Shown one piece after another: positions 1 through 11,352 of a stretch of DNA of 64,000 nt. Source of the stretch: Paulinella micropora (lineage: Eukaryota; Cercozoa; Imbricatea; Euglyphida); contig BJOX01000106.1 in assembly GCA_009731375.1 (NCBI GenBank), positions 287,634 to 351,633 of the forward strand. The letters are read 5' to 3'. Within the stretch, counting starts at the first letter, position 1. The number at the start of each line of letters is the position of its first letter. The translations under genes and the position numbers were made by a program. Under the pieces are notes generated by a model. That model saw only the letters and a program-made list of their open reading frames with translations, did not search any database and had not been told where the DNA came from.

Positions 1-99
1 GGGGGGGGGGGGGGGGGTATCATACCCCGGGGTATCATACCCCGGGGTATCATACTGGGTATCATACCGGGTATCATACCGGGTATCGTTTGGCTGTGT
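1..99. repeat. poly-G edge and GGTATCATACC palindrome repeats
   Basis: A 17-base G run opens the window and is followed by five or so copies of an 11-base near-palindrome (GGTATCATACC) joined by CCCGG-type spacers. The G run looks like a contig-edge artefact, as at the other gaps. The palindrome array abuts the copia integrase fragment; no gene is seen in it. Confidence 0.7.
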
Positions 100-757
100 A
101 TGGACACTCAGGGATGGTGGAATACTACGTCATGGGATGGTAAACGGTGCAAATTTACGGTCAAAGGTCTCGGTTCTAATTTCGAGCTCGACTATTATCT
201 GCGGCACAAGAACGAATTCTTCCCGTGTTTCCTTAAAGCCGTCACGTACTTTGAAAGGCACACAAACAGGAAAGTCAAATTTATTACTTGTGACCAAGAA
301 TATGGTCGTTACGCATCCTTTCAGGAGTGGATTGACACCAACCTATTTTAATTGAGGCTCCCACAGCCGAGAAACAGGCAGTCTCGAAGATAGAGAGGTC
401 GCATCAAACCAATGGGGGTCCCGCACGAGCCATGCTTAGTAATGCGGACCTCCCTCCGTCTTTCTGGACGGAAATGGAGAAAAATGCCACGTACATCAAC
501 AATCTGCTCCCGATAGCAAAAGGGCCCTTTAAGGGCAAGTCCCCCTACGAGGTTATTCACCGCCGGAAACCTTATCTACGTCATCTTCGCCCCACAGGTT
601 GCGCTACCGTGATGAAGATAAAGGCCCGACGAGGAAAAGGCGAGAGGGGAAAGAAAGTAATCTTTTTAGGATACGAACGTAATACCGGGTATTATCAAGT
701 TTTTGACCCAATTGCACGGATAATACACGGTAATGTCCGGAATGTCATGTTCGATGT
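100..757 (+). pseudogene. Ty1/copia integrase core, frameshifted fragment
   Basis: Integrase inserts retrotransposon cDNA into the genome. Two frames give one copia-type integrase. The first (100-351) has the central core with an RHKNEFF block and a TCDQEYG block where families usually show RTDNGGE. The second (about 354-757) continues with HQTNGGPAR, LPPSFWTEM, SPYEV, FLGYERNTGYY and NVMFD, the usual landmarks up to the end of copia integrase. The zinc-binding N-terminus is missing (contig edge) and a frameshift lies near 351. The frame at 757 continues exactly into the minus-strand linker ending at 11352 if the intervening block is inverted. A dead copy. Confidence 0.85.
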
Positions 758-758
758 C
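754..758. other. left inversion breakpoint (ATGTC)
   Basis: Copia integrase on + stops matching its family after the FD of NVMFD at about 755, and the minus-strand Ty3 ORF1 reads up to the same bases from the other side. The ATGTC here matches, inverted, the GACAT at 11348-11352. See the partner entry. Confidence 0.7.
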
Positions 759-1898
759 TGGAAATTTAGGGTCGCACATGAAACCCCAGTTGGCCCCCTT
801 TACAAATTGTTCGAGCAGGTAATGAGGTCGGCTGGGAGGCTTCAGTAGTCCCCCTTGGATCAATCGACCCGCTTTCTCATCCCATTGTGGCCACTTATGC
901 GTTAACAAGTCTTGGGATGCCCAACGACTGGCTTTGTTGGCTAATATCTGTTTAGTGTCAGCAGCGGTTAGACTGAACTGTCCAATCGTGCTGTCTAGAC
1001 ACGTATAGCCCAATCAAAGCAAGATACCTTCGCCATAATCAATATTGACTTGCGGGTTATACTTGCCATAGTCAAAAGTTGTGGCCTTGTCGAGCCGAGT
1101 CAGAGCTCGTTCGACCAATTTGTCGTTTGCTTTCTTTTGTTCTTCCGTGGTGTTTGAAGGTCGGTTGTGTCCGCCACCCCCCTGGTTTCCCGGGGGCGGG
1201 ACAACTACCGTTCTGTGAAAGAAGACGAATGTCGTTCCCTCTGGGACGACGGTTGCTCTGCCATCATTGCCATATGTGACATGAACCTCGTTCGCTAGGC
1301 AAATTCGGAGGATGTCACTGATGGTCTGTGCTACTAACTCGCACATAGCGAGGAAGTTGCACCAGTAGAGCTTAATCGCCGGGTGGGGAGCGATTTTCTT
1401 TTCCACCGCCTTACCACCTCGAATAGCCTTCTCAAACACCATGTTGGCCTTGAAGTATTTGAACTTCGTTGCCATCCTACTCACCCAGGTCCACTGATGC
1501 TGTTCGATTGTATCAAGCAGCTCGTTAAGGGTGTCCCGGGCTTGGGCAGCTGCTGTTGAATCGTCCTCAGAGGGAGAAGCTGTTTCTTCCAGCTCTTGTG
1601 CTCTGTGAGGGTGAGATTCCAAATTGCAACCGCAGCACTCAGGTTTCGTGCTGAAACTATATTCCAAGCTTGTATCTCCGAGATAAACACCAGCAACCCT
1701 GCCGAGTTGGGCCACTTTGTGTCTATTAGCTAGTTCTTTATCTGGGTCCTGTGTGAAAGGAAAAGTGAGAGAGGGTTGCAGATCCTTTTTTTCGACGAAT
1801 AAGGTATTCAGCAGAGGTGGATACCTTTGGTGGTTTATCTGCCAGGCTTCGTCTAATAAGGAGTCACGCACGGTTGCTAGAACCCTGTAGAGGTCCAT
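759..1898 (-). pseudogene. Ty3-element ORF1, gag-like N-terminal part
   Basis: An open frame of 294 codons (1898-1014) ends in TGA and continues in the same frame, without further stops, to about 759. Its product has no family match I recognise; a cysteine cluster (CCGC), an acidic serine stretch and a glycine-rich GGGG segment are visible. It lies downstream (minus direction) of an LTR, a primer binding site and a 1.5-kb leader, the position expected for gag. At 759 its frame runs on without a break into the gag frame that starts at 11351 if the 754-11352 block is inverted, so it is best read as the N-terminal part of the Gag polyprotein. The in-frame TGA at 1014-1016 suggests the copy is dead. 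Confidence 0.6.
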
Positions 1899-1924
1899 AA
1901 CATGATGTATGGTAGCGGTACCAT

Positions 1925-2353
1925 TTAATTTGCAGTAAGGCTCGGATTGAACAAATGCATTAGTCTAATAGCCCCTTGCATCGAGGGCTCCTTGAACACA
2001 CACCTGTACCAAGTCGCTTCCTCGTACATGTTATTTGGGAAAAGATGCATCGAGTTGTCGTTTAGGTTTGTCCCATGCTCGTCATCTTGAGGGTTGCCTG
2101 ACCATCCCTCGGCTGGGCCTCGGTATCGGTCCAGCACTACCTTCGTTTGAATTGCACGAGCCGGAATTACCAACCTATTGTCGGGCCCTCTCCATGGGGA
2201 GCGAGGGACAGGTTCCTCCTGTGCTCGTCCTCCTCCCCTTGCGGGAGTGGTAAAACCGCCGCCTGTGGCGGGCGTGTCGTTACCGTCTGCTTCGTCAGAC
2301 ATGTCGAGTTTTATAGCGATGGATGATCTCGTTTTAGAGCCTATCGACGCCAT
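1925..2353 (-). CDS. ORF0 upstream of gag-like ORF1, unknown
   Basis: A 142-codon minus-strand frame with an ATG at 2353. The product is rich in Gly, Pro and Asn with no recognised domain. It ends 26 bases before the start of ORF1, in another frame; the spacer contains a GTACCG...CTACAG stretch that could be a very short intron or simply a frameshift. Given its place between the leader and ORF1 it is probably part of the same retroelement, either a separate leader ORF or the true N-terminus of Gag. Confidence 0.5.
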   Translation of the reverse strand: MASIGSKTRSSIAIKLDMSDEADGNDTPATGGGFTTPARGGGRAQEEPVPRSPWRGPDNRLVIPARAIQTKVVLDRYRGPAEGWSGNPQDDEHGTNLNDNSMHLFPNNMYEEATWYRCVFKEPSMQGAIRLMHLFNPSLTAN

Positions 2354-3874
2354 GTTCAGTGTGCCCCTGAAGGGTTGAAACGAGCAGATGGAGTCGTATG
2401 TTCTCGTGTTGTGTAAGTGTGCTGTTGTGTTTGTCTTCTGTTGTCGTGTGTTCTGTTCACTGTGTCGTCAATGATTGTGTCAAGCACGATGTTATACAAC
2501 ACGACAACCAACTCACACCCAACACAACAATCAACAAATAACAGTCAAGGAATTGGTGGACTCACCATCCCCCCCGGCTGGGGGAAGCCTTGCTGTTCCT
2601 TCTGCCAAGCCAGACGATGTACATGTGCACCCTGACAAAGTACACCACACTTGTGCTTCACAAACAAGTCGGTTAGCAACCTTACTCCACCCTCGTGCGT
2701 ACACAATCAGGAATCGTTCAAAAAGGTTTTCAATGATCCTTTCTGGGCTCAGCCCAATAGGTCACTGTTATTGTCCTTTTTTGAAAGAACCTTTCCCAAC
2801 TCAAAAACCAACCGAAGCTTTGCCTTTTTGAGTTATGGGGGGTGTGTTTGTGAGTGTTCTCGTGTGTGTGTATGTGTTTGTGTGTACCGAGTACTGCTGA
2901 CTCTTCACACAACAACGGCTGATGCCTTGTGAGTTGCTCGGTGTCCGAGTTTTTGTTCTTGGTGACCTATTTGACACCACACACACGTTGTTAGTGCTTG
3001 GGTGTGATGTGAGGTGTGTGTCTCGTCTGTGTGTCTACGAGAGTGTGTATGCCTGTGTGTGTACCGAGTGCTGGTGACTCTTCACACACTTGTAGTTGAT
3101 GTCTTGGGAGCGTTTGAGTGTGATGTGGGGTGTGTGTTTCGTTGTTTGTGAACAAAAATAAAAATCGTTCCCAAAACACACTCCTTTTTAGCCTTCCTGT
3201 CTTCAATTTACACTCAATTCCCCCGGCCTATGTCTTAATAGACTGGCCTACCACCCCTTTGAGAGATGGCTACCTTCTTTGGTGTGGGATGGGTGTTGTT
3301 TGTATAAACAGGTTTTATGCCAAAGGAATAGGATTCTGTATGTGTGTCGTTTGTTCGTTTTCCTTCTGCCTCGTTGCACGTATTGACGTGTCAACAACGT
3401 TTGTGTGTGTTACGTGTTTGTGGCAGTGCAAACAAGAGTTAGAGCGTGTAATTGTTGGTTATTCTCCTCGTGAGGTGTATGTGTAGGTATACGTGTAGAA
3501 GTATTGACAGAACTGATAGGAGGGTGCTTTCCTTCTCCTTGTGTGTGTTTGTTAAGCACTCCTCTGGCTCGACAATGTGTCGACAATCACACCAGTGAGC
3601 CCCCTAATGTTTCTGTCCCACTAAGTACACTTTCTATGCCCCCCTACACACTCCAAACACACTGCCTGAGGTGTCAAAATCGTACACACAACGAGTGTCT
3701 TGTCGTGCCGCTTTATGGGCCTCTGTGCAAGATTTCACTGTTGTTTTTGTGCACTGCAAGCTACTAACACCTCCCCAACTCTTTTCCTACACTCCTCCTA
3801 CCTTTCCTTCTTGCTTTGCTTAGGGGGCTATTTTTCAAATTGCTGAATTGAAATGTGGAGGATATGAAAATCTA
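2354..3874 (-). other. Ty3 leader, TG-rich, with a degenerate tandem repeat
   Basis: About 1.5 kb between primer binding site and ORF0 without a convincing gene. It is rich in TG/GTGT runs. A unit around 2860-2950 recurs at 3040-3120, both holding TGTGTACCGAGT followed by GACTCTTCACACA. Open frames here are low-complexity and unsupported. As the 5' untranslated leader of the Ty3 element it is unusually long. Confidence 0.5.
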
Positions 3875-3887
3875 GGCTGGGACTCCA
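3875..3887 (-). promoter_or_regulatory. candidate primer binding site of the Ty3 element
   Basis: Read on the minus strand, TGGAGTCCCAGCC starts 4 bases after the CA end of the LTR. TGG is the complement of the universal tRNA 3' CCA, and the following bases would pair with an acceptor stem, so this is a good primer binding site. The tRNA species is not identified. Confidence 0.65.
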
Positions 3888-3891
3888 CTTT

Positions 3892-4287
3892 TGTCGGTTA
3901 TAATCAAAAGATATTATTTAATATAAGCCGGGGTATTTATCCTTCCAATTCCACAGCACTCTGAAAATAACCTAATCTTCCTCCTCTACAATTTTAAGAG
4001 AGGAAACCAGTATGGCGGAAAATGTAGGAGACTGTCAGAGCCAAGCAACCGTTGAAAATGGAAAAAGAGAGGCATTTTTCCAGTGTCACCCCTAACGATA
4101 ATATTATACGGCTTAAAAAAGTAGTACCGGTTATGAATCGTAATATTATCGTTTTCAACCGGCTCAAAAGTATATAAATAAAACGGATATAACTACATCA
4201 TGAGTCTTAAAGAGATATAGCTCTTCTATACATCACTGTGTATAGGGGTATAAGAAAAGGTCGCATATTTACCTATCTGCGCCTGCA
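3892..4287 (-). repeat. 5' LTR of the large Ty3 element (inverted)
   Basis: A 396-base sequence bounded by TG...CA on the minus strand that is nearly identical, in opposite orientation, to 27813-28211. It is followed inward by a primer binding site and flanked outward by the interrupted piggyBac gene, so it is the 5' LTR of an element inserted in that gene. No clean target duplication is visible against the other LTR flank (left flank ends CATTA, right flank begins AAAAT). Confidence 0.8.
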
Positions 4288-6244
4288 TAATGAAGGTAAG
4301 CGTAGGTCATGACGAAGTCCATCAAAATCAAGAAATCGTTAACTTTCCAATCCCGCACAACGACATTCAAATTCATGCTTCCGTGCCCGTGGCGCAGAGA
4401 GTTGAAGGATCTACCGAATTGAAACATTCATAGTACTTGGCAACCACGTCACATCGCGAAACAAACGCCGCACGCTTACTGAATCGTGCCTCTCGTGCTT
4501 TGCCCCCCAAGGTAGTGCCGCAGGTGGCTATGATTTGCTGCATATTGTGGTCGTTCTGATTCACTGCGAGCAAGCGAATGCCGTCTTTAGCGCACGTGGC
4601 TGACGCAAAATCGCCTTTGTTGTTCCCTCTGGCATGCCATAAAGTGAATTCGGGATAATTGTGGGTAGCCGTCTTTACCATTCCAATAAAATCTAGCCCA
4701 TGCGCCTTGACAACGAGTGCTGTTCGTACACTAGCAAACCACGAGTCTCCTACAACAAGGCGGCCTGTTCCATGCCACGGCTTGACTAGTCTTATTCTGG
4801 TTGCTGTTATGACACCCCATTCACCTGCCCCTTCCTTCGCACGATCTTGATCTTTTCCTTCCACACATTCCACAGCGATACAAATTCCTGTTTGAACGCA
4901 GCAAGTAGTATGGTACTCACGGCCTAAGGGAATGGGCTTGCGTGGGACGTACACCTGACCAGGTATTTCTTTACCTGTCCACTTGCACATCGACTCATCG
5001 ACAGTCAGGCAAGGGCCAGGCATGATGGCAACATTGAACTGCTTATTGCACTCTTCCATAAAAAAACGCACGGGCAGAAAGGGATCTTGTTCAGTAGCAT
5101 CAGGTCCGAAACGCAAGCAGCGAAGGATAGTTTCGAATCGATTTTTTGACATTAATCTGCCGAAGTTGTCCCCAGGCAAACCGTCTGGCCCTACCTGACC
5201 CTCGTCCATCCAATGTCCCCTACGCCTGCCCCTATCCGCCACTGAAACTTTGACAAGCAACCCCAGGAAAACAGCGAATTCCTCCTGTGTTATTTCTTTT
5301 TTCAACGAGTCTGTCTGTTTAGCTAGCTCTAGGTTTGTAAATTCAATCAACCGACTGAGAGCTTTTGGAGGCATGAAGTGCATGAAGTGTCTATGCAACA
5401 AAAGAAAAAAAGGGAAAAAAAAGGAAAACATGACAAGCAGGTGCAAGTAAGTGCAGCAAACACAGGAGACGTAGACAAGACAAGCATGCGAAATGAATGA
5501 CTTTGAAACTCGATCTCTCTGAACACACAACATTTTTTTCAAAACCAACAACAACAATGGTGCTCACACATACATACTTTGCAGTGTTGACTGGAAATGA
5601 GTGAAAGGGGAAAACAGCAGAGAGATTTTGAGAAGTTACTCAAGAGGGGAAGCTCTTGCGGCGTCCAGGAGCCTGGTCTTGGGCTCGAAGATTGGCCTAT
5701 CCTCACTCCAATCAACAGTTTGTGGCTCCAACTTCCATTGAAAACCGTTCTTTACCAACTTGTTGTCTTCGTCATAGACTTGGTCTTCGTCGCAGGGGCG
5801 AATATTGAACCCAGTATGCGTTTCCTCTTCTCCTACTTCTTCACTGTCTGAGCCAGACAGAATTGGGTCTGGCTCAGCTTCTTTCTCCTCCTTTCCCCCC
5901 CCTGGGTTCTCCTCGGCTGGCTCATCGTCATCACTGACATCTACGAGGACCTCCTTCAAACTAGCATCAATACAGGAAAAAGCACCAACGGCCTGCTCCT
6001 GTTCAGCACGCAGAAAACCGGAAGAAAAGAAATAATCCTTGTCGTCCAGTTTCAGCGTTAACGTTACGAATGCTTTGTGTTGTTTTGTTTCCTGGTCCTT
6101 CAATATCCCAACAAGCCTTATGTCCCTAAAGACAATTTCTCCAAATTTTTGTCTCGCCCAAGCCTTTCCAAGCTTCACAGCAGGGACCGAAACGCAGCTC
6201 CCCACCTCCATCGTTTTCCAAAAAATGACCCAGACCAATACCAA
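4288..6244 (-). pseudogene. piggyBac transposase, N-terminal two thirds
   Basis: piggyBac (DDE_Tnp_1_7) transposases cut and paste DNA at TTAA. Exon 1 (6244-5640) has an N-terminal stretch (EVGSCVSVP...) that may be a small beta-barrel domain, then a long acidic region. A 249-base intron (5639-5391, GTAACT...pyrimidine tract...TTGCATAG) joins it in frame to exon 2, giving SPLEHFMHFMPP and IEFTN, the usual start of the piggyBac core. Exon 2 carries catalytic blocks TVDES (first Asp) and GDSWFAS (second Asp), then CFNSVD near 4400. A frameshift lies near 4373, after which DWKVNDFLIL and TYAYLH read on to 4288, where the gene is cut by the LTR. The C-terminal part is at 28212-28690. ATG at 6211 is an alternative start. 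Confidence 0.85.
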
Positions 6245-6420
6245 AGTGGAAAAAGGGGGTGGTCAGTGAAATGCCTATTTCTCGACTTCTACCCACGATT
6301 TTTGGAAAAAAAATTTACGCGTCGCTTCCCGTAGTCATTCGTGAGCCCTGGGGAAGATTGGAAGTCATCAATTGAGCACAATCTGTGAGAATAAATTTTT
6401 TGAAAACCGTTGCCTAAAAA

Positions 6421-6478
6421 CTGTTTCCAATTGGTAACAAAAATTTCCAATTGGAAACTCCGGGAACTTAAACATTAA
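6421..6478 (-). repeat. piggyBac element end with TTAA
   Basis: CGGGAACTTAAACATTAA at 6461-6478 is matched by the other end at 28919-28936, next to the palindrome TTTCCAATTGGAAA at both ends (two copies here, 6424-6457). TTAA at 6475-6478 and 28933-28936 fits the piggyBac target duplication. Together the ends bracket a piggyBac of about 2.9 kb once the inserted Ty3 element is removed. Confidence 0.65.
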
Positions 6479-7215
6479 TCAAAGTTTTTACGACAATTAC
6501 CATTTCCCCCTTTCTATTGCATTTTTCCCCGATTTCCCGAAAAACGCACGTTACGGTAAATTTGTGGACACGCAGTCAAGAGTACGGAAAATAATATTTG
6601 CCGTTCACATCAGTGCTTTTTATAATACATCATGACTGTAAAAGACTTTTTCCAAAAGTGAATCTCAGACATTTGACTCTCAACCCACAACTTGGACTTG
6701 ATGTTAGACCACTATTATATTATTAATATAATGACCTATGATAGCAACGCGGCTACGCTTCAAGCAGTATCATACAGCTTTAATAAGAAAAGGCGCGAAC
6801 AAGACGCGCTGCGTAACTTGACTGGCCGGATCGTAAGTAATGGCTCTAACGACACCGTTACCCTGATACTGCCGGTCCTGAACTATTAATTAAGATTATA
6901 GTTCCAACACTCCCCCCCGGTGGAAGAAAGTAAATTTATATATAAGTTACTGCCGGCCTACTCCTATAAAAGTTACGCCACCTACTACTATTTTGTGACT
7001 CTTGAAACATAAGAAAACACAAACTCAAAACACATACCCTTACCCTCACACTCTCCGAGAAGTATTGTTGGGGTTGGCTATCCTCCTATCCACAGCGAGT
7101 ATGCATCAGTTAAAGTACATACAAGGTTGCTCAGCGGGCCTGTGCTATAGTCGGGCCTACCCATCGAGAAGAGGATTATTTCCCTACTCTCCTTACCTCA
7201 CACTTTCAAGAATAG
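6479..7215 (-). other. possible copia LTR with polypurine tract; no gene
   Basis: On the minus strand CCGGGGGGGAGTGTTGGAAC (about 6903-6921) resembles the polypurine-tract/LTR start of copia elements (GGGGGAGTG then TGTTGGAA). The DNA below it, down to the piggyBac end, could be that LTR, but its far end was not found. 6922-7215 shows nothing clear. Confidence 0.4.
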
Positions 7216-8387
7216 TCATTTAATAACAGTGGTTTACCAGACCTCGAGTGACCGTTCTCACCCCTTTGCCAAAGGTTAAGTAAGTGCAAGTTTAAGTTTG
7301 AGTTTGAGGGTAAGGGTAAGGTAAGGGTAAAGGGTTTTGGTGTGTGCTTAGTTGCCAAGGTATGTGCGGTATGCTCACGACGAGGGTCGTGAGACGGAAG
7401 TCGTATTGCAAGACTAGTTTAGGTTGGTTTGGTTGTGTGGTTACGGATGTGGTTGCGTTAAAATGGAAGCGTTGGTAGTAGGGTCAAAGTGAGAAAATTA
7501 CGAGTTGATATGGGTAAAAAGGGAAATTGATTTTGTAAAAAAGGGAAATTTTCCAGTGCACCTTAGACGATAAATTACTGGTAGGGTGGAAATAAGTTTG
7601 ACTGATTCCATTTCGCATAGTAAATTACTAGTTCCTCCGTGATTTTATTAATAACTTGCTCATTAGGAACTATAACTCTACTCCAATGACTAATTACTTC
7701 TAGAATAACTGTATCACTACTCCAACTTCCAAATCTGGACGTCTCTGCATAGCCACCCACAAACCTATTTACAGTAATTTCTCCCAAACTTGCCCGTAAA
7801 GAACTTTACCTCTATTCTAATTGTTATTAACTTCAAGAAAAACTGTGTATTTCTTCCCAAGGCACTTTACCACTACTCCGATTCATAAGGAACAAGACCC
7901 ATACTCCAGTACCTAAACGCTACTCCGTAAACAACTTATCAAGGAACCGATAATTCTATTGTAATACAATACAATTTCATGCAATATATCTTACGTTTTA
8001 CTTTTTACCAGTATTTTCCCACCCCAGGTGCACTGGCAAATTTCCTTTTACTCTAGCAATTTCCTTTTTTGCCTATATCAACTTGCATTCTTCCCACTGG
8101 CTGTACTATTTGTCCTTCCAATTTAACCTACCTACATCCGTTACTACACGACCAAAACCATTTCAATACCACAGGCCTCCTGTTCAGAACCTTCGTCGAG
8201 CCTACCTCACAAGCCCTGGAGACCAAACGCACTTACAAACCCTTACTCTACTCAAAAACCAGCCCCAATACTCGAAAAACCTTGAACCTAGCCCTTACTC
8301 AACCCTACATTTAAACCTAATTAACCTTAGCAAAGGGGCGAGCACGGTCATTCGTGGTCCGGTAAACCCCTGTATTAAATAACTGTT
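7216..8387. mobile_element. foldback-type element with long inverted arms
   Basis: The left arm (7216-7565) and right arm (8025-8387, reversed) align over about 350 bases with moderate divergence. Shared blocks include GGTTTACC near both tips, GACCGT with CACCCCTTTG/CGCCCCTTTG, GGTTACGGATG/AGTAACGGATG, GTTGATAT and CCAGTGCACC. The centre (about 7566-8020) is AT-rich with repeated ACTACTCC-like motifs. There is no transposase gene, so this is a non-autonomous foldback or long-TIR element. Neither target duplication nor family is certain. Confidence 0.7.
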
Positions 8388-8715
8388 ACTGAAAATTAGT
8401 TCCCCCATATGAGTAAGAGTAACATGTAATAGACATATATATATATAGTATATAATTCTTAAAAAAATTATTGGCGGGTCTGTACTCTCTGAAGGGAGGG
8501 ACCCAGGTCTATCGACTCACGCTTCCGATCACCTCTGGTTCCGCGACATCACAAATGATCTTTTCCCTCCCCCTGTTCCGACCGAGAATAATTCTATTGC
8601 TATTAGTGACTAACGAGAACGAAGGGGGGGGAGCACAGATGAAAGTCTGGGCTTGTGCGCGTTCATAAAGCCTCGCGCGAACCGCATTGTCTGGCGTCGC
8701 TCAATTCACCTAAAT
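8388..8715 (-). other. region after copia polypurine tract, probable LTR start
   Basis: Read on the minus strand this begins TGATTTAGG directly after a polypurine tract, so it is probably the 3' LTR of the copia element below. Its far end is not defined; the foldback element starts at 8387. Confidence 0.35.
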
Positions 8716-8716
8716 C

Positions 8717-8727
8717 ACTCCCCCTCA
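8717..8727 (-). promoter_or_regulatory. copia polypurine tract
   Basis: GAGGGGGAGTG on the minus strand, about 95 bases after the RNase H stop, is the classic copia plus-strand primer immediately before a TG-starting LTR. Confidence 0.6.
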
Positions 8728-8820
8728 ACATAGAGTATGCGAGAAAATTACGTAACCTAATATAAAGCGCAATGAAAATGAAGATAATATACTTCACACC
8801 ACGTAATATATATCCGGTGC

Positions 8821-9564
8821 TCATAGCTTGAATTCCTTTCGGAACTTATAATTAGCGAGAAATTCCTTTACCAACTTCACCGAGATCTGATCCGCCAAGT
8901 AATTGAACTTTTCGCACGTGAAATTTATCTTGATAAGTATATCTGCGATATTATCCTCCGTTGGTAACCGGAATAGCTTTACAACTCCCTTTTTGACCAA
9001 TTTTTCGAGTAAGTGGTATCTTACGTCGATATGTTTGGTCCGTGATTCCCCCAGTCCTCTTTCCGATAGGATGATGGTGCCCTTATTATCTTCAAGTAAG
9101 GGGGTAAAACCTTTTGGGGGCAATCCGATATCACAGAGGGTTTGCCTCAGGGCGAGTGGCTCCCTGACCGCTTCGTTGGCCGATACGGTCTCTGACTCGA
9201 GGGTTGATTGAGCTATGACGGTCTGAAGTTTGGAGAAACAGGCAATGGGTGATCCATTGAAAAGAAAGATGTATCCGGAACGGGACTTGCGCGTGACTTT
9301 CTCCCCGGCGAAGTCTGAGTCAACGTACCCGACGAGTGGGTGTTCATTGACTAGCTTCTCTATACTAGCTATCACGGGGACACAGAAATCGTTGATGTCC
9401 ATAGACTTGCACGAGTAAAGGCCTAATGCCTTTTCTGCGGCAGATGGACCGCTAGCTGGTTTCCATGATTTGGGGAGTCTGGGGACACGAAACCTTTCGG
9501 ATAGCATCTTGACTAACCGTTCATCACCCCGTTTGAAGAACAGGGCTCTAGGGTCAACAACCAC
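8821..9564 (-). pseudogene. Ty1/copia RNase H
   Basis: RNase H degrades the RNA template during reverse transcription. The frame shows GYVDSDFAGE (first Asp), RSGYIF, SKLQ, STLESE (Glu) and LEDNKGTI (Asp), then RTKHIDVRYH and the ADIL end block, the standard copia order, and ends at its own stop. It is separated from the RT frame by about 190 bases of frameshifted sequence, so the polyprotein is broken. Confidence 0.85.
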
Positions 9565-9750
9565 AGGAACATCCTATGGACCATGGCGTACGATATGTCA
9601 GGGGATGGTACTTGGTGTTTTGCAGCTATGCTTAGGGGACATATGAGCAGAGGGCGGGTATGAACAGCTAAGAATATGAGCATGCCGATGAGACACCTAA
9701 GGTCGTACTTAAAAAAGAGGCGGTGACCAACTTTCAGGGGTGCGGGGTTT

Positions 9751-10793
9751 TCAGAGGTAAAAGGGGTTTTGGCACATATAGTCTAACTCACCTAAGATGA
9801 GAAGCTCATACTTCCGTTGGTGCAGTAAAATCCCTTTCTCAGACTGTACTATCTGCATGTTCTTAAACTCCGTTGCCTTCCCTAAGTTCTTACATCTGAA
9901 TCCGTGCTTCTTCAAGCTATCTACCAATCCTACATGGTTAGTTTCTGTTGACGCATGAAGCCCATCGTCAACGTGGAAGGAAAGGAGTTGGGTAGTTAGG
10001 GGATTGCTCCCGTGCTTAATGAAAGAAGCTCTGTCTAGTGAGACTGTGATAAAATCCTGCTTCTCTACCATCTCCTTCGACATCAGATCATACCATAGTC
10101 TCCCAGCCTCCGGGTGTCCGTAAAGGGCTTTCTTAAGGAGCCATAAGTAACCTTCCCTTTCGAAACCCGGAGGTGGTTGGACATAGATATCGTATGGCAT
10201 CTTAGCGTACAAATAGGCTGTGGTAAAGTCAATGAGCCAAAGGTCAATTCCAAAGCAGGCAGCATAGGCAATGATGAGGAGGATAGTGCGATGATGTGCG
10301 GTGGGGAATATGTACGTTTAGGGTCGTACTGTAACCCCGCTTTCAGGAGGTCTCCTCTCAAAGTGATCCTAGCTTTATGGTATTCATCGGTCGTACCTTG
10401 CTGTTTGACCGTGTCTATCCATTTTAGAGGGATGATAGGGGTAACCGATCTTATCGCTTCGCTCTCTCTCTTCCATTCAAAGGCTTTGAGCTCTTCTTGC
10501 TGCTTGACTTCTGTCTCTCTCGCCTGCCTTCTATCCTTCGGCTTTTGCACTACGGGGAATTCCGGGACTTGCTCCGTCACCAGGCAATAGTCTATTCTCT
10601 CTTCTTTAGCGCAGACCGAGATATGTTTGCTTCTGGCTTTTCCGGGGATGATGTTCTCAGAGGAAATGTTTCCTTGTTCGTCGGATCTCCAACCCGGGGG
10701 ATGCTTGCCTTTTTCAGCAGCGATCTTAACTCTCTCCCCCTCGGCATGACCGAACTCGCTTGTAACATTGGGGTCTGGGCGTGCCGTTTTCAT
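9751..10793 (-). pseudogene. Ty1/copia reverse transcriptase, frameshifted
   Basis: RVT_2-type reverse transcriptase in two overlapping frames (10793-10083 and 10212-9751). Visible are PLKWIDTVKQQ, KARITLRGD and RTYSPP in the first, and PPPGFER, KALYGHPEAGRLW and FHVDDG (catalytic block, usually YVDD) in the second. The change of frame between about 10290 and 10212 and degraded sequence beyond 9751 show the copy is inactive. Confidence 0.85.
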
Positions 10794-11347
10794 GGTAGCC
10801 TGCTGAGAATCTGGTACAAGGGCTGGGGGTATCGCTACTCCCCCTTAAACCTCATACTTTAATATCTCAGAGTCTATTATTTTCTCCGTCACTCCGTCAT
10901 CAAACTTAACGCTATGGGCAGGGAATCGTTTCCTTCTCCTGACTACGGGGGCAGATGGTTGTAGGGTAATTCCCTTTCGCATGGTAATATCCCATTTGTC
11001 CCCATAGTGGTTTTAGCCCACTCTTCGCCGAATTCCCGTGCTGGAATCTGAATGACCTTCCCGGACAATGCGAGTTTAGGTTTGGGTTTCCTCCCCCTTT
11101 TCCCCACGACCTTAGCACTCTCCCCCTGACCTATACTCTCTACACTCTTGGAAGGGGGTGTAGGAGGGATAAGCGGGGGAAGGTTACCGAAATCATGACG
11201 CGGGGGAGCGACGTTTTCTCCATCACTGTCATTCCCAGAGATTTCCGAGTCATTCTCACTATTCAGTTCTACCCGGGGTGCTAACGGTGCAATGGGGGCT
11301 TTTTGAGTATCTTCGTTTCTGACACTCTCAAGCTATCCTTCTTCTCG
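10794..11347 (-). pseudogene. copia integrase-RT linker
   Basis: Proline- and acidic-residue-rich linker (LNSENDSEISG, LPPLIPPTPP) typical of the stretch between copia integrase and RT, in shifted frames with at least one stop (near 11330). Its frame at 11348 matches the integrase frame at 757 across the proposed inversion. Confidence 0.65.
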
Positions 11348-11352
11348 GACAT
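11348..11352. other. right inversion breakpoint (GACAT)
   Basis: The copia linker on - and the Ty3 gag on + both end here. Joining 11352 (+) to 759 (-) gives Ty3 ORF1-gag in frame (PKFPD then MGGTAGG). Joining 757 to the linker gives copia integrase-linker in frame (FDV then REE). The inverted 5-bp match to 754-758 fits a microhomology-type inversion, or a flipped contig. Confidence 0.7.
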
